Source: Clostridia bacterium (GTDB lineage Bacteria > Bacillota > Clostridia > Oscillospirales > Acutalibacteraceae). From it: DNA of 64,000 nucleotides. Positions 25,901 through 35,217 of the stretch are shown piece by piece; within the stretch, counting starts at the first letter, position 1; each line of letters opens with the position of its first letter. The notes beneath the pieces were generated by a model. That model saw nothing but the letters and a program-made list of their open reading frames with translations. It made no database searches and had not been told where the DNA came from. Location: contig JAGAOT010000024.1 of assembly GCA_017623615.1 (NCBI GenBank), forward strand, positions 33,644 through 97,643, given 5' to 3'. Both the position numbers and the translations under genes were made by a program.

Positions 25901-27280
25901 ATGAGAATGAGAACAACTTTGCATTATTACGATATCTTTCCCAAGGTTTTCCCTGCGGGGAAAGAAATTGAAATTACAATAAAGCCCCTCGGCTGTCACG
26001 CGGTAACAAAAAAGCCCGAGGAAATCTATCTTGCAATCTACGGGCTTGATGACGGCAATCCCCGCGACTATCCCTACAGAGAAAACGGCAAAAAGGTTGA
26101 CTTTGTGTTTGACGGCGAGCTTAAATTCAAATATACCTTCCCCCGCGAACAGCAGTATTATGTCAGAATTTTTGACAAAGAAACAAACAAAAGACTTCTC
26201 CAGTTGAGCGTTTATGCTCTTGACGAGGATTTGTGCGGCAGATACCCGCTTATCGGTGATTTGCATATGCATACCTGCCGTTCAGACGGCAGGCAGTGCC
26301 CCGCAATCGTGAGCGCAAACTACAGAAAGCACGGCTACGATTTCTTTGCAATTACCGACCATCACCGTTATTATCCCTCGCTTGAAGCGATTGAGGCATA
26401 TAAGGATGTTCCCATTGAGTTCAACATTATCCCCGGCGAAGAAGTTCACCTTCCCGACCTTGCTCCCGACCATATAAACGATGTTCATATCGTTAATTTC
26501 GGCGGAAAATATTCCGTGAACGCAATTCTCAAAGATGAATATGCAGAAGAATACGGCAACGATATCGAAAAACGCCGATTTGAAGGCTTCCCTTGCCCTG
26601 AACAGATTGACGAGGAAGGCTACAGAGCGGAGGTTGATGCTCTTGCCGCAACTCTTGATATTCCCGAAGGCATCGAGCCTTTCACATACGCAAGCTGTGT
26701 TTGGGTGTTCAACCACATCAAAAAGGCGGAGGGCCTCGGCATTTTCTGCCATCCCTACTGGCTTTCAAATGTTCATCAGGTGCCCGAAAACTTAACTGAT
26801 TACATGCTCAAAACTCATCCGTTTGATGCGTTTGAAGTTCTCGGCGGTGAAAACTATTATGAGCATAACGGCTTCCAGACCCATAAGTACTATGAGGTGC
26901 TTGCAAAGGGATATGATAAATTCCCCATTGTCGGCAGCACGGACAGCCACAGCTCCGTTAACAACGAAAACGCATATGTTGCATCAACAATGGTTTTCTC
27001 GCCCGCAAACGAAAGAACTGCGATTATCGATTCAATCAAGAATTTTTATTCAATCGCGATTGACGGCATCAGCAAGGAGTTCCGCCTTGTGGGCGATTTC
27101 AGGCTTGCACGTTATGCAACCTTCCTTTTGCAGGATTATTTCCCGCTTCATGATGACCTTTGCTATGAAGAGGGCAGAGCGATGAAAGATTATGCCTGCG
27201 GAATTGATGGCGCAAAGGAAACACTTGAATTTATCAGCGGCAGAGTTCAGAAGCAGCGCGAAAAATACTTTGCTTTTTAA
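25901..27280 (+). CDS. PHP-domain metal-dependent hydrolase
   Basis: A 459-aa protein with an N-terminal beta-rich domain (about 1–110) and a PHP domain. Metal motifs are LHMHTCRSDGRQ, FAITDHHRYY, PGEEVHLP, FCHPYW and GSTDSHSSVN. Cytoplasmic. PHP proteins hydrolyse phosphate esters or other bonds; here the company of a Gfo/Idh oxidoreductase and a sugar symporter suggests action on a sugar derivative. SD AAGGAG precedes the ATG. The N-terminal accessory domain was not recognised. Confidence 0.82.
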   Translation: MRMRTTLHYYDIFPKVFPAGKEIEITIKPLGCHAVTKKPEEIYLAIYGLDDGNPRDYPYRENGKKVDFVFDGELKFKYTFPREQQYYVRIFDKETNKRLLQLSVYALDEDLCGRYPLIGDLHMHTCRSDGRQCPAIVSANYRKHGYDFFAITDHHRYYPSLEAIEAYKDVPIEFNIIPGEEVHLPDLAPDHINDVHIVNFGGKYSVNAILKDEYAEEYGNDIEKRRFEGFPCPEQIDEEGYRAEVDALAATLDIPEGIEPFTYASCVWVFNHIKKAEGLGIFCHPYWLSNVHQVPENLTDYMLKTHPFDAFEVLGGENYYEHNGFQTHKYYEVLAKGYDKFPIVGSTDSHSSVNNENAYVASTMVFSPANERTAIIDSIKNFYSIAIDGISKEFRLVGDFRLARYATFLLQDYFPLHDDLCYEEGRAMKDYACGIDGAKETLEFISGRVQKQREKYFAF

Positions 27281-27298
27281 ACAAAAGGAGGTTGTATT

Positions 27299-28753
27299 GT
27301 GGAAAAACAGCGTTCACTCGAAAATGAGTTTGTGCATCCCAATAAAATAGGCTTTAAGGACGGCCTTGGCTATGCATTCGGTGATGCGGCTAACTTGTTT
27401 GTTCTTACTTATGTTTCATCATATCTTAAGGTGTTTTTCACCGATATTCTCAAGGTTGCGGAAAGCAAGATAACAACCCTTTTGCTTATCGCAAGGCTTT
27501 GGGATGCAATTAATGACCCGCTTTGGGGCAATATCGTTGCAAAGAAAAGACCCAATAAAGACGGCAAATACAGACCCTATATTAAGTGGTTCGCAATTCC
27601 TCTGGGCATTATGGCGATGCTCTGCTTTGTAAATTTCAGAGAATTTACAACCAGCGAAACCGTTGTTGTTGCTCTTATGTATGTTACCTATATCGGCTTC
27701 GGTATGATGTATACAACAATCAACATTCCCTACGGCTCGCTTGCTTCGGTTATTACCGATGACCCCGAGGGCAGAACTCTGCTTTCAACCTTCCGTTCAA
27801 TCGGCGCAGGTCTCGGCGGCGCGGTGCCTCTGCTTATCGGCCCCATGATTATTTACACCGTAACAGGCACGAACAGTCAGGGTGTTGCCGTTAAGGCTGC
27901 AGATGCGGGCGGAATGCTCAAATTCGGCATTATCATGGGACTTCTCTCCATTATCTTCTTCTTCCTATGCTTTAAGAACACAAAAGAAAGAGTTGCTTCC
28001 GAGGAAGAACCCAAGGTTGATATCAAGGGTATGTATATCGGCATGCTCAAGAGCAGACCCTTCATTGTTGCCGCTCTTTCGGGCATTCTTATCAGCGGTC
28101 AGCTTCAGTTTGCATCACTCAACCAATATCTTTATAAGAACTATTTTGAAAACACCGACCTTTCAATCATCGGCACAATCGCTAACTATCTGCCCATGGC
28201 TGTTATGATTTTCTTTATGCCCAAGCTTGTAAAGAAATTCGGCAAGCAGGAGCTTTGCAGCTTCGGAACACTTTTTTCGGCAGTTGCCGCTGTTCTTATG
28301 TTCTTCATTGTTCCTCATTGTGACAGAACAGGCAGCGCACCTGTTGTGTTTATGCTATTTACATTCGTTGTCGGCTTCGGCTATTCGTTTGTCAGCATCA
28401 CAAACTGGGCAATTATTACCGATGTTATCGATTATCAGGAATACAAAACGGGTATCCGCAGCGAAAGCGCGGTTTATGCGGTTTATACCTTCTGCCGCAA
28501 CCTCGGTCAGACAATCGCGGATGTCGGCGGCATGAAGCTTCTCGGCAGCGTTGCGGGCTATGACGGCGCAATTCACGGCTCGGCAGGTTATGTTGAGGGC
28601 GTAGGCGAGGGAATCCTCTTTGTCTGCACGGTTATTCCTGCAGTTGTTTATACTCTTGTATTTATCCTTTTCAAATTCGGTTATCCGCTCACAAAACCCA
28701 AGCTTGAAACCATGTATGCAAGCCTTCGCGAAACACGAAGCGCAGCAGAATAA
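27299..28753 (+). CDS. Glycoside/pentoside/hexuronide:cation symporter (GPH, MFS fold)
   Basis: Twelve-segment membrane symporter (484 aa). GPH family features are the N-terminal GYAFGDAANLF, the LARLWDAINDPLWG motif, and GKYRPYIKW between helices 2 and 3. It starts with GTG, supported by AAAGGAGG 7 nt upstream. The third gene of the operon and closed by a strong terminator. Substrate probably a sugar, glycoside or uronide processed by the two upstream enzymes. Confidence 0.9.
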   Translation: MEKQRSLENEFVHPNKIGFKDGLGYAFGDAANLFVLTYVSSYLKVFFTDILKVAESKITTLLLIARLWDAINDPLWGNIVAKKRPNKDGKYRPYIKWFAIPLGIMAMLCFVNFREFTTSETVVVALMYVTYIGFGMMYTTINIPYGSLASVITDDPEGRTLLSTFRSIGAGLGGAVPLLIGPMIIYTVTGTNSQGVAVKAADAGGMLKFGIIMGLLSIIFFFLCFKNTKERVASEEEPKVDIKGMYIGMLKSRPFIVAALSGILISGQLQFASLNQYLYKNYFENTDLSIIGTIANYLPMAVMIFFMPKLVKKFGKQELCSFGTLFSAVAAVLMFFIVPHCDRTGSAPVVFMLFTFVVGFGYSFVSITNWAIITDVIDYQEYKTGIRSESAVYAVYTFCRNLGQTIADVGGMKLLGSVAGYDGAIHGSAGYVEGVGEGILFVCTVIPAVVYTLVFILFKFGYPLTKPKLETMYASLRETRSAAE

Positions 28754-28758
28754 AATTT

Positions 28759-28796
28759 GAGGGAGGCTGCAACAAGCCTCCCTTAAAAATTTTTGC
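28759..28796 (+). terminator. Intrinsic terminator
   Basis: GGGAGGC/GCCTCCC stem (7 bp, extendable) followed by TTAAAAATTTTT. Confidence 0.8.
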
Positions 28797-28803
28797 TTTT
28801 CAC

Positions 28804-28832
28804 TTGATTTAAACAAAATAGTGATATATAAT
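28804..28832 (+). promoter_or_regulatory. Sigma-A promoter of DUF1846 gene
   Basis: TTGATT, 17-bp spacer, TATAAT, about 60 bp before the start codon. Confidence 0.75.
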
Positions 28833-28892
28833 ATATTAGTTAGTTTTACAAAATCCGCGGTTTAGCGACTTTGCGGTGAAGGGGTGTTGAAA

Positions 28893-30380
28893 TTGAAGAA
28901 AATCGGTTTTGACAATGCGGCTTATATAAGCAAACAGTCCGAGCAGATAAGCAAGCGCATAAATGAATTCGGCGGCAAGCTTTATCTTGAGTTCGGCGGC
29001 AAGCTTTTTGATGATTTCCATGCTTCAAGGGTTTTGCCGGGCTTTGCTCCCGACCGCAAGCTTCAAATGCTCAAAAGCATTGCCGATGATGTTGAGGTAG
29101 TAATTGTTATCAACTCTGCCGACATCGAAAGCAACAAGATACGCCGCGACCTCGGAATAACATATGATGCCGATGTGCTTCGCCTTATTGATGCTTACAG
29201 AGGTGCAGGTCTTTTTGTGGGCAGCGTTGTGCTTGCTCAATTTAAAGAACAGCCTGCAGCGCAGTCGTTCAAGGTTAAGCTTGAGCAGCTCGGTGTCAAG
29301 GTTTTCATTCACCGCAGCATAGAGGGCTATCCCTATAATGTTTCTCACATCGTCAGCGATGAGGGCTTCGGCAAAAACGAGTTTATCGAAACCGAAAGAC
29401 CTCTTGTCGTTATCACCGCGCCCGGCCCCGGAAGCGGAAAAATGGCAACCTGCCTTTCACAGCTTTATCACGAAAATCAGCGCGGCAACAAGGCGGGCTA
29501 TGCGAAGTTTGAAACCTTCCCAATATGGAATCTCCCCTTAAAGCATCCCGTTAACCTCGCCTATGAGGCGGCAACGGCTGACCTTAACGACGTTAACATG
29601 ATTGATCCCTATCATCTTGATGCTTACGGTGTGACAACCGTTAACTACAACAGAGATGTTGAGGTTTTCCCCGTTTTAAATGCTATATTTGAAAGAATTG
29701 AGGGCGTAAGCCCCTATAAATCACCCACCGATATGGGTGTTAATATGGCAGGCTATGCCATTTGCGATGACGAAGCAACAAGAGAAGCTTCAAAGCAGGA
29801 AATTATCCGCCGTTATTTCAACGCCATGTGCGATTTGAAAATGGGCAGAGGTAAGCAGGAGGCTGTTGATAAAATTGTCAGCCTCATGAATCAGGCGGGC
29901 ATCAGCGTTGATGACAGAAAGGTTATCAAGGCGGCTATAGACAGAAGCAACGAAACCGAGGGTCAGCCCGCGGTTGCTATTGAATTGCCGGACGGCAGGA
30001 TTGTTACCGGCAAAACCTCCAATCTTCTCGGCGCATCAAGTGCCGCGCTTCTTAATGCATCAAAGCATCTTGCGGGTCTGCCCGATGATTTGCTGATGAT
30101 TGCGCCGTCGATAATCGAACCTATCCAAAAGCTCAAAACAGGTCTGCTCAAGGGTCATAACCCGAGACTCCATTCCGACGAAACGCTTATCGCTCTTTCA
30201 ATGAGCGCAAACACCAACCCCGTTGCAAACAAGGCGCTTGAAGCCATCGAGGGTCTTAAGGGCTGTGAGGCTCATTCAACGGTTATTCTTTCGCAGGTTG
30301 ACCAGGATGTTTACAGAAAGCTCGGTATTAACCTTACCTGCGAGCCGAGATATCAGACCAAAAAACTTTATCACAAATAA
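28893..30380 (+). CDS. DUF1846 family protein
   Basis: Conserved cytoplasmic protein of 495 aa, common in Firmicutes and Actinobacteria; structures are known but not the function. The start was placed at a TTG giving MKKIGFDNAAYI, 8 nt after AAGGGG, because this matches how the family begins. A GTG and another TTG just upstream are too close to the SD. A nucleotide-binding-like loop TAPGPGSGKMATCLSQLYHE is visible near residue 170. It is a single-gene unit with its own promoter and terminator. Confidence 0.85.
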   Translation: MKKIGFDNAAYISKQSEQISKRINEFGGKLYLEFGGKLFDDFHASRVLPGFAPDRKLQMLKSIADDVEVVIVINSADIESNKIRRDLGITYDADVLRLIDAYRGAGLFVGSVVLAQFKEQPAAQSFKVKLEQLGVKVFIHRSIEGYPYNVSHIVSDEGFGKNEFIETERPLVVITAPGPGSGKMATCLSQLYHENQRGNKAGYAKFETFPIWNLPLKHPVNLAYEAATADLNDVNMIDPYHLDAYGVTTVNYNRDVEVFPVLNAIFERIEGVSPYKSPTDMGVNMAGYAICDDEATREASKQEIIRRYFNAMCDLKMGRGKQEAVDKIVSLMNQAGISVDDRKVIKAAIDRSNETEGQPAVAIELPDGRIVTGKTSNLLGASSAALLNASKHLAGLPDDLLMIAPSIIEPIQKLKTGLLKGHNPRLHSDETLIALSMSANTNPVANKALEAIEGLKGCEAHSTVILSQVDQDVYRKLGINLTCEPRYQTKKLYHK

Positions 30381-30382
30381 TT

Positions 30383-30412
30383 AAAGTGGCTGTGAAAAAC
30401 AGCCACTTTTTC
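30383..30412 (+). terminator. Intrinsic terminator
   Basis: An 11-bp perfect stem AAAGTGGCTGT/ACAGCCACTTT with an A-rich loop and T-tail. Confidence 0.85.
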
Positions 30413-30429
30413 TATATTGTATATATATG

Positions 30430-30469
30430 TGTTACATTTGTAACATTGATATTGTTTTTATAATATAAT
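30430..30469 (+). promoter_or_regulatory. Palindromic operator candidate and -10 box
   Basis: TGTTACATTTGTAACA is a perfect 6-bp inverted repeat with 4-bp centre, just upstream of overlapping TATAAT boxes. There is no good -35 box, so the palindrome sits where an activator or repressor would bind. Confidence 0.5.
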
Positions 30470-30510
30470 AAAATAAAAGAGAACAAAATTCCTTGAAAGG
30501 ATATAAACAC

Positions 30511-31830
30511 ATGGGTAAAAAGATAATTGTTGCGGGTCTCGGTCACGGCGGTATAGCCGCCGCCGCTCTTATTGCCAAGGCGGGCTTTGATGTTACCGTT
30601 TATGAGCAAAAGTCGGAAGGCACTCTCGGCTATGACTGGACTGATATTTTCGCACCGGGAGCGCTCAAAATTGCGGGCATGGATATGCCGCCCGCTGATA
30701 AATTTGAATATAAAGAGGATATGACCTTCTTCGGTCCTTCAATGACAAAGGGCCTGCGCCAGCATGTGCCCGAAGAAAAGCTTGAAATTAAAATGGAGCG
30801 CAGAGATATTTATGAGCATTTTATAAATCATGCGCTTGAATGCGGTGTCAAAATTGTCTATGACTGCAAGGTTGAGGCTCCGATTATTCTCGGCAACAGA
30901 GTTGTCGGCATAAAGACAAGTCAGGGCGATGTTTACGGCGATATGGTAATAGATTCCTGCGGTATGAATTCGCCCGTGCGCCGCAATTTGCCCGAATCTT
31001 TCGGAATAGAAAAGGAAGTCGGCAGAAAAGAAAAAATTTCAATTTACAGAGCTTTTTATAATATCGCCGAGGACGTTGAGGTTGAAGCAAAGTTCAAGGT
31101 TTTGCTTTTTGCGGGAGGTAAGCTCGGAATAAGCTGGATTGCATCTGAAAGCACCCACACAGATTTGCTTATCGGCAGATTTGACGATTTTGATATGGAG
31201 GAAGTTGAAGGTTTTTCCGATTTCCTGCGCGAAACCAATCCGAGGCTCGGCAAAGAGGTGCTTCGCGGCGGTCATTTTGTTGAAATCCCCGTGCGCCAGC
31301 CGCTTTCAATTTTGGTTGCCGACGGCTATGCGGCGATAGGCGACAGCGCGTTTATGACAGTGCCCCTTATCGGCTCCGGCATCGCCAACAGCTTGAAGGC
31401 TGCAAGAATTCTTGCCGATACGGTTATCAACGATAAGAATGGTCAGTTCACCGCCGAAACGCTCTGGAAATATCAGATGGGCTACTATAAAGAACTCGGT
31501 GCAGGTCTTGCTCCGCTTGCGTGCGGCAAGCTTCTTTTGCTCAGCCTTACCCCCGAAGAAGTTGACTATGTGTTTGAAAAGGGCATCATGACCGAGGATA
31601 TGATGACCATTGGTGCCGATTTCACGGGTCTTGCAAATGTCAATATTGATCCGCGAGCCTTGATAAATCAGGCAAAACAGGTTTGCGGCGACCCTGAGTT
31701 GCTCAAAAAGATTGTTACCTGCGGTGTCAGCATGGGTAAAGCCATGGCGGCATGTGCAATGATGCCCAAAAAGTGGAACGAAAAGAGAGTTCGCTCATGG
31801 GCAAAGGTTTATGAGTTTGTTTTTAAATAA
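30511..31830 (+). CDS. FAD-dependent oxidoreductase (geranylgeranyl-reductase/FixC-like)
   Basis: Flavoprotein of 439 aa. The N-terminal dinucleotide-binding motif is GLGHGGIAAAAL with VTVYEQ ending the second strand, and the second FAD motif YAAIGDSAFM near residue 275 is typical of the aromatic hydroxylase/geranylgeranyl reductase fold. The ATG follows GAAAGGA; a TTG six codons earlier lies inside that SD. Substrate unknown. Transcribed alone from a promoter with a palindromic element. Confidence 0.82.
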   Translation: MGKKIIVAGLGHGGIAAAALIAKAGFDVTVYEQKSEGTLGYDWTDIFAPGALKIAGMDMPPADKFEYKEDMTFFGPSMTKGLRQHVPEEKLEIKMERRDIYEHFINHALECGVKIVYDCKVEAPIILGNRVVGIKTSQGDVYGDMVIDSCGMNSPVRRNLPESFGIEKEVGRKEKISIYRAFYNIAEDVEVEAKFKVLLFAGGKLGISWIASESTHTDLLIGRFDDFDMEEVEGFSDFLRETNPRLGKEVLRGGHFVEIPVRQPLSILVADGYAAIGDSAFMTVPLIGSGIANSLKAARILADTVINDKNGQFTAETLWKYQMGYYKELGAGLAPLACGKLLLLSLTPEEVDYVFEKGIMTEDMMTIGADFTGLANVNIDPRALINQAKQVCGDPELLKKIVTCGVSMGKAMAACAMMPKKWNEKRVRSWAKVYEFVFK

Positions 31831-31832
31831 GA

Positions 31833-32044
31833 GGGGCTGCCTCACGAAGCGAAGAACAAAAGAAACTGGATAAATAATAAAAGCGGCTTGAAGAGGATTT
31901 TATACCTTAACAAGTCGCTTCTTATTTGGTGTGAAACAAGATTTGCTTTTAATGTTTCTTTTTAGCCGTTTTTTCCGACTCAACGTACCTTTGTACGCCT
32001 GTCGTCGGAAGAAAACGTCTTCTTCATCTCCGTGAGACAGCCCC
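31833..32044. mobile_element. 212-bp MITE-like inverted-repeat element
   Basis: Terminal inverted repeats GGGGCTGCCTCACG and CGTGAGACAGCCCC match at 13 of 14 positions and continue as GAAGAA/TTCTTC. Inside are two further hairpins, AAGCGGCTTG/CAAGTCGCTT and TTCCGAC…CGTAC/GTACG…GTCGGAA. No coding frame. It fills the gap between two convergent genes and may also terminate both. No clear target-site duplication seen. Confidence 0.55.
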
Positions 32045-32050
32045 TTGAAC

Positions 32051-35000
32051 TTACACAACTCTGAAGGTTTTAACCTCAAACGGCTTTATTTCAAATTCAA
32101 AGCCGTTGTCGGCGCATTCAATCTCGTGCTTATCTTCCTCAATCATGTTGCATTCATAAACTCTTTCAAAGCCGAAGCCGAGCTTGACGGAATGCTTGCC
32201 GCGCTTTTGCTCTTCTTCAACAAAGCGGATGATATATCCTCTGCCGTCCTGCGCCTTTTTAACCGCGTCAACGGCAAGGTTTTTGTCCGCGCCCTCAACG
32301 AGCTTAATTTCGTCGGATGCGATGCCGTCAATCTTTTCTGCATTGTAAACCGCAACGGGCGGAACGTTGAACGCAATGGCTTTTTGCACGGTTTCGTTTC
32401 GCCAATCCTCCGCATGAGGATAGAACGCATATTTGAATGTGTTTATGCCGTGGTCACCCGTTCTGTCGGGGCAGGTGGGTGCGCGCATAAGAGTTATTCT
32501 CATGTGGCTGTTGTGGATATCGTAGCCGTATTTGCAGTCGTTTATGATGCTGCAGCCGTAGCCGCCCTCGGAAAGGTCTGCCCATTTATGGGCGGCAACC
32601 TCGAAACGGGTCAGGTCATAGGCGGTGTTCCAATGTGTCGGGCGTTTTGCCGCGCCGTGAGCGATGTCGTATGTTGCATCGGTATCGATAACCGCAACGT
32701 CAAAGCCTGCTTTGAGCACCTTGTCGCTCTCGTGCCAGTCAACGGTTGTGTCAAAAACAACGGTTTCGCCGTTCTGATAAAGAATAACATCCTGCGAAAT
32801 TGTTGATTTGTTGAACGTGTAATGAACTCTCAAAACGCCTCTGACAGCGTTGCTTTCGACAACCTCGATGCTGTCCGCTTTGAGTTTCCACATCTTCTTT
32901 TGATAGTTGAGCTCAAGATTCCATGCAGTTTCATGAACGCATTTGTCAAGCGAGATTGTGAGAATGTTGCCCCTGCCGTCAAGAGCCTCTCTCTCGTTAA
33001 TCTTATCATAGATGCTTGTGATAATTCCGTTTTCGTCAAGCTCAACGCGCAGATTTGCATTTTCGAGCAGGTTTGTTTCGGCATCAACGGGCGCATAGAT
33101 GCATTCGCCCTCAATAAGCTTGAATGTCTTGCAGCTCATGGGCTCAAGGCAGTCGGGCAGGAACACGAATCTGTCGCCGATATATGCGCAGGGGAGTGAA
33201 AGCCCGTCTGCGGTTGCGGCATACATGCCCGCGGGCACACCCTCAACCTCAATCGGCTCATAGCTTTTTGCGTTTGTAAGGTTCCAAACGGTGATGCTGT
33301 TTTTATCCGCCGTTACCGCGCCCGAAAGAGCCTTTAATGCGCCGTTGTAGATATCCTCGCCGATTTTGTTCATAACGGCGTAATCTCTGCGGCAATCCTC
33401 GAAAACCTCGTGGATTGATGAGCCGGGAAGAATGTCATGGAACTGGTTGGTCATCAGAATGCGCCAGCCCTTTTCAATCTCTTCCTTGGGGTATTCCTTG
33501 CCGAGAAGCTTTTCGGCAAGAACGCAGAGCATTTCGGCTCTTGTGAAAAGATATTCGCCCTTGCGGTTGTTCTTTTTAACAAAAGCCTGGCTGGTGAAAG
33601 TTCCACGGTGATTTTCATAGAACATTTCGCCGTTCCATACGGGAAGCTCATCTTCATGACCCTTGTATGTTTCAAAGAAATCGTCAACATGACCGATTTC
33701 GGTTTTGGGCAGACCGGGGAAATTCTGCAGTCTGCGGCCTCTTTCAAGCATGTTGCGGGTCGGTCCGCCGCCGCCGTCGCCGTAGCCATACATGCTCATG
33801 GCGGTGTTCAAATCGCTCTTGTTGTTGCATTCCTTGTCGGCGGTCATTATCTCCTCAACATTATAATGGCAGTTGTAGGACGGGCGCATAAGATGGGCAT
33901 AAACCTTGTCGCCGTTATTGCCCTGCCACATGAACATGTTATAGGGGAATTTTGTTGTGTCGTTATATGAAAGCTTTGATGTTATGAAATTCTGCATGCC
34001 GCAGCCGTTGATGATTTGGGGCAATGCCCATGTAAAGCCGAAGCAGTCGGGCAGCCAATAGGTTTTGGAAACCTTGCCGAATTCCTTTTTGAAGAACTCC
34101 GTGCCGTAAAGCACCTGACGGATAAGAGCCTCGCCCGATGCGATGTTGGTGTCTGCCTCAACCCAAACGTTGCCGCAGATATCCCATTGACCCGCCGCAA
34201 CCTTTTCTTTGATTTTTTCGTATATGTCGGGGTAGTGGTCCTTCATCATCTGATAAAGAACAGCCTGACTCTGCCCGAAGGTCATTTCGGGGTAATCATC
34301 CATGAGCGAAGTGACGTTTGAAAACGTTCTTGCGCTCTTTCTGATGCTTTCCTGAATTCTCCAAAGCCAAGCAACGTCGATATGGCTGTGACCCGTGAGC
34401 ATAACGCGGCTTTGCGCGCTCCATTCGATGGCGGCAATTCTTTCAAGATAAAGCTTGCGTGCCCTTGCAATGGATTCTCTGACAACAGGCTCGTCAAAGT
34501 CATAGTCAACCGTATGCATGCTGTCGTCAACAGCGGCATAAACCTTGCTGTGAATATGCTCATCCTTTATGTAATTGAGCGCATCAAAAGCAACCTCAAG
34601 GTCAATATAATAGCCCTCGCACTCCTTATCCGCAACAAAAATGCAGGTTTCGCCGAAACGGAATTCCGCGAATTTTGCGCCGTCCATTGCCGCGTCGCAG
34701 AAATCCATAGAGTCAATCGTTGCTTCAATTTCAAAATTCAGCACCTCGCCCGCCTTGTGAACGCCGAGGGCAACCTCTGTTCTGTCGGGGATGGTGAATC
34801 TTGAAGTGCAGCCCGAAATGTATTTGCCGTTGCATTTAACAAGAGCCTCGCCGCCGACGGAAAAATTGGCGCGCAGCTCGAGCCCGTCCATTTCTTCGGG
34901 AACGGTTATGCTTGCCTTAAAGAAATGAGCCGAATCATAGCCGGCGTACCAGATGTCACCGGTTTTTATTTCATCCTTGAAATCTTCCATTTCATATCTG

Positions 35001-35122
35001 TCACCGAGGAACATTCCGCGGGTGTGTTCCCAAACGGGTATCTCTTTTTTGAAAAGAATGCAGTATTGCTTTAACTGCTTGAACATGTCATCTCTGAGCA
35101 CATGCGGTTTTATGGTGTGCAT
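32051..35122 (-). CDS. Alpha-mannosidase, glycoside hydrolase family 38 (second copy)
   Basis: A second GH38 enzyme, 1023 aa, clearly diverged from the one at the left end. Zinc motif GHSHIDVAWLW with His247 and Asp249; nucleophile Asp359 in WLPDCFGFTW. No signal peptide. AAAGGAG lies upstream of the ATG. Transcribed alone. Two divergent cytoplasmic GH38 enzymes suggest different alpha-mannoside linkages or substrates. Confidence 0.93.
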   Translation of the reverse strand: MHTIKPHVLRDDMFKQLKQYCILFKKEIPVWEHTRGMFLGDRYEMEDFKDEIKTGDIWYAGYDSAHFFKASITVPEEMDGLELRANFSVGGEALVKCNGKYISGCTSRFTIPDRTEVALGVHKAGEVLNFEIEATIDSMDFCDAAMDGAKFAEFRFGETCIFVADKECEGYYIDLEVAFDALNYIKDEHIHSKVYAAVDDSMHTVDYDFDEPVVRESIARARKLYLERIAAIEWSAQSRVMLTGHSHIDVAWLWRIQESIRKSARTFSNVTSLMDDYPEMTFGQSQAVLYQMMKDHYPDIYEKIKEKVAAGQWDICGNVWVEADTNIASGEALIRQVLYGTEFFKKEFGKVSKTYWLPDCFGFTWALPQIINGCGMQNFITSKLSYNDTTKFPYNMFMWQGNNGDKVYAHLMRPSYNCHYNVEEIMTADKECNNKSDLNTAMSMYGYGDGGGGPTRNMLERGRRLQNFPGLPKTEIGHVDDFFETYKGHEDELPVWNGEMFYENHRGTFTSQAFVKKNNRKGEYLFTRAEMLCVLAEKLLGKEYPKEEIEKGWRILMTNQFHDILPGSSIHEVFEDCRRDYAVMNKIGEDIYNGALKALSGAVTADKNSITVWNLTNAKSYEPIEVEGVPAGMYAATADGLSLPCAYIGDRFVFLPDCLEPMSCKTFKLIEGECIYAPVDAETNLLENANLRVELDENGIITSIYDKINEREALDGRGNILTISLDKCVHETAWNLELNYQKKMWKLKADSIEVVESNAVRGVLRVHYTFNKSTISQDVILYQNGETVVFDTTVDWHESDKVLKAGFDVAVIDTDATYDIAHGAAKRPTHWNTAYDLTRFEVAAHKWADLSEGGYGCSIINDCKYGYDIHNSHMRITLMRAPTCPDRTGDHGINTFKYAFYPHAEDWRNETVQKAIAFNVPPVAVYNAEKIDGIASDEIKLVEGADKNLAVDAVKKAQDGRGYIIRFVEEEQKRGKHSVKLGFGFERVYECNMIEEDKHEIECADNGFEFEIKPFEVKTFRVV

Positions 35123-35182
35123 ATCAACACTCCTTTATATCAGATAGTTTTATAATAGCAGATGCCGTTGTAAAAAGCAACA

Positions 35183-35210
35183 AAAAACCGCCTGGAAACA
35201 GACGGTTTTT
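35183..35210 (-). terminator. Intrinsic terminator after anti-sigma gene
   Basis: AAAAACCG-CTG/CAG-CGGTTTTT stem with one mismatch and an A-rich loop. Confidence 0.8.
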
Positions 35211-35217
35211 ATAAATG

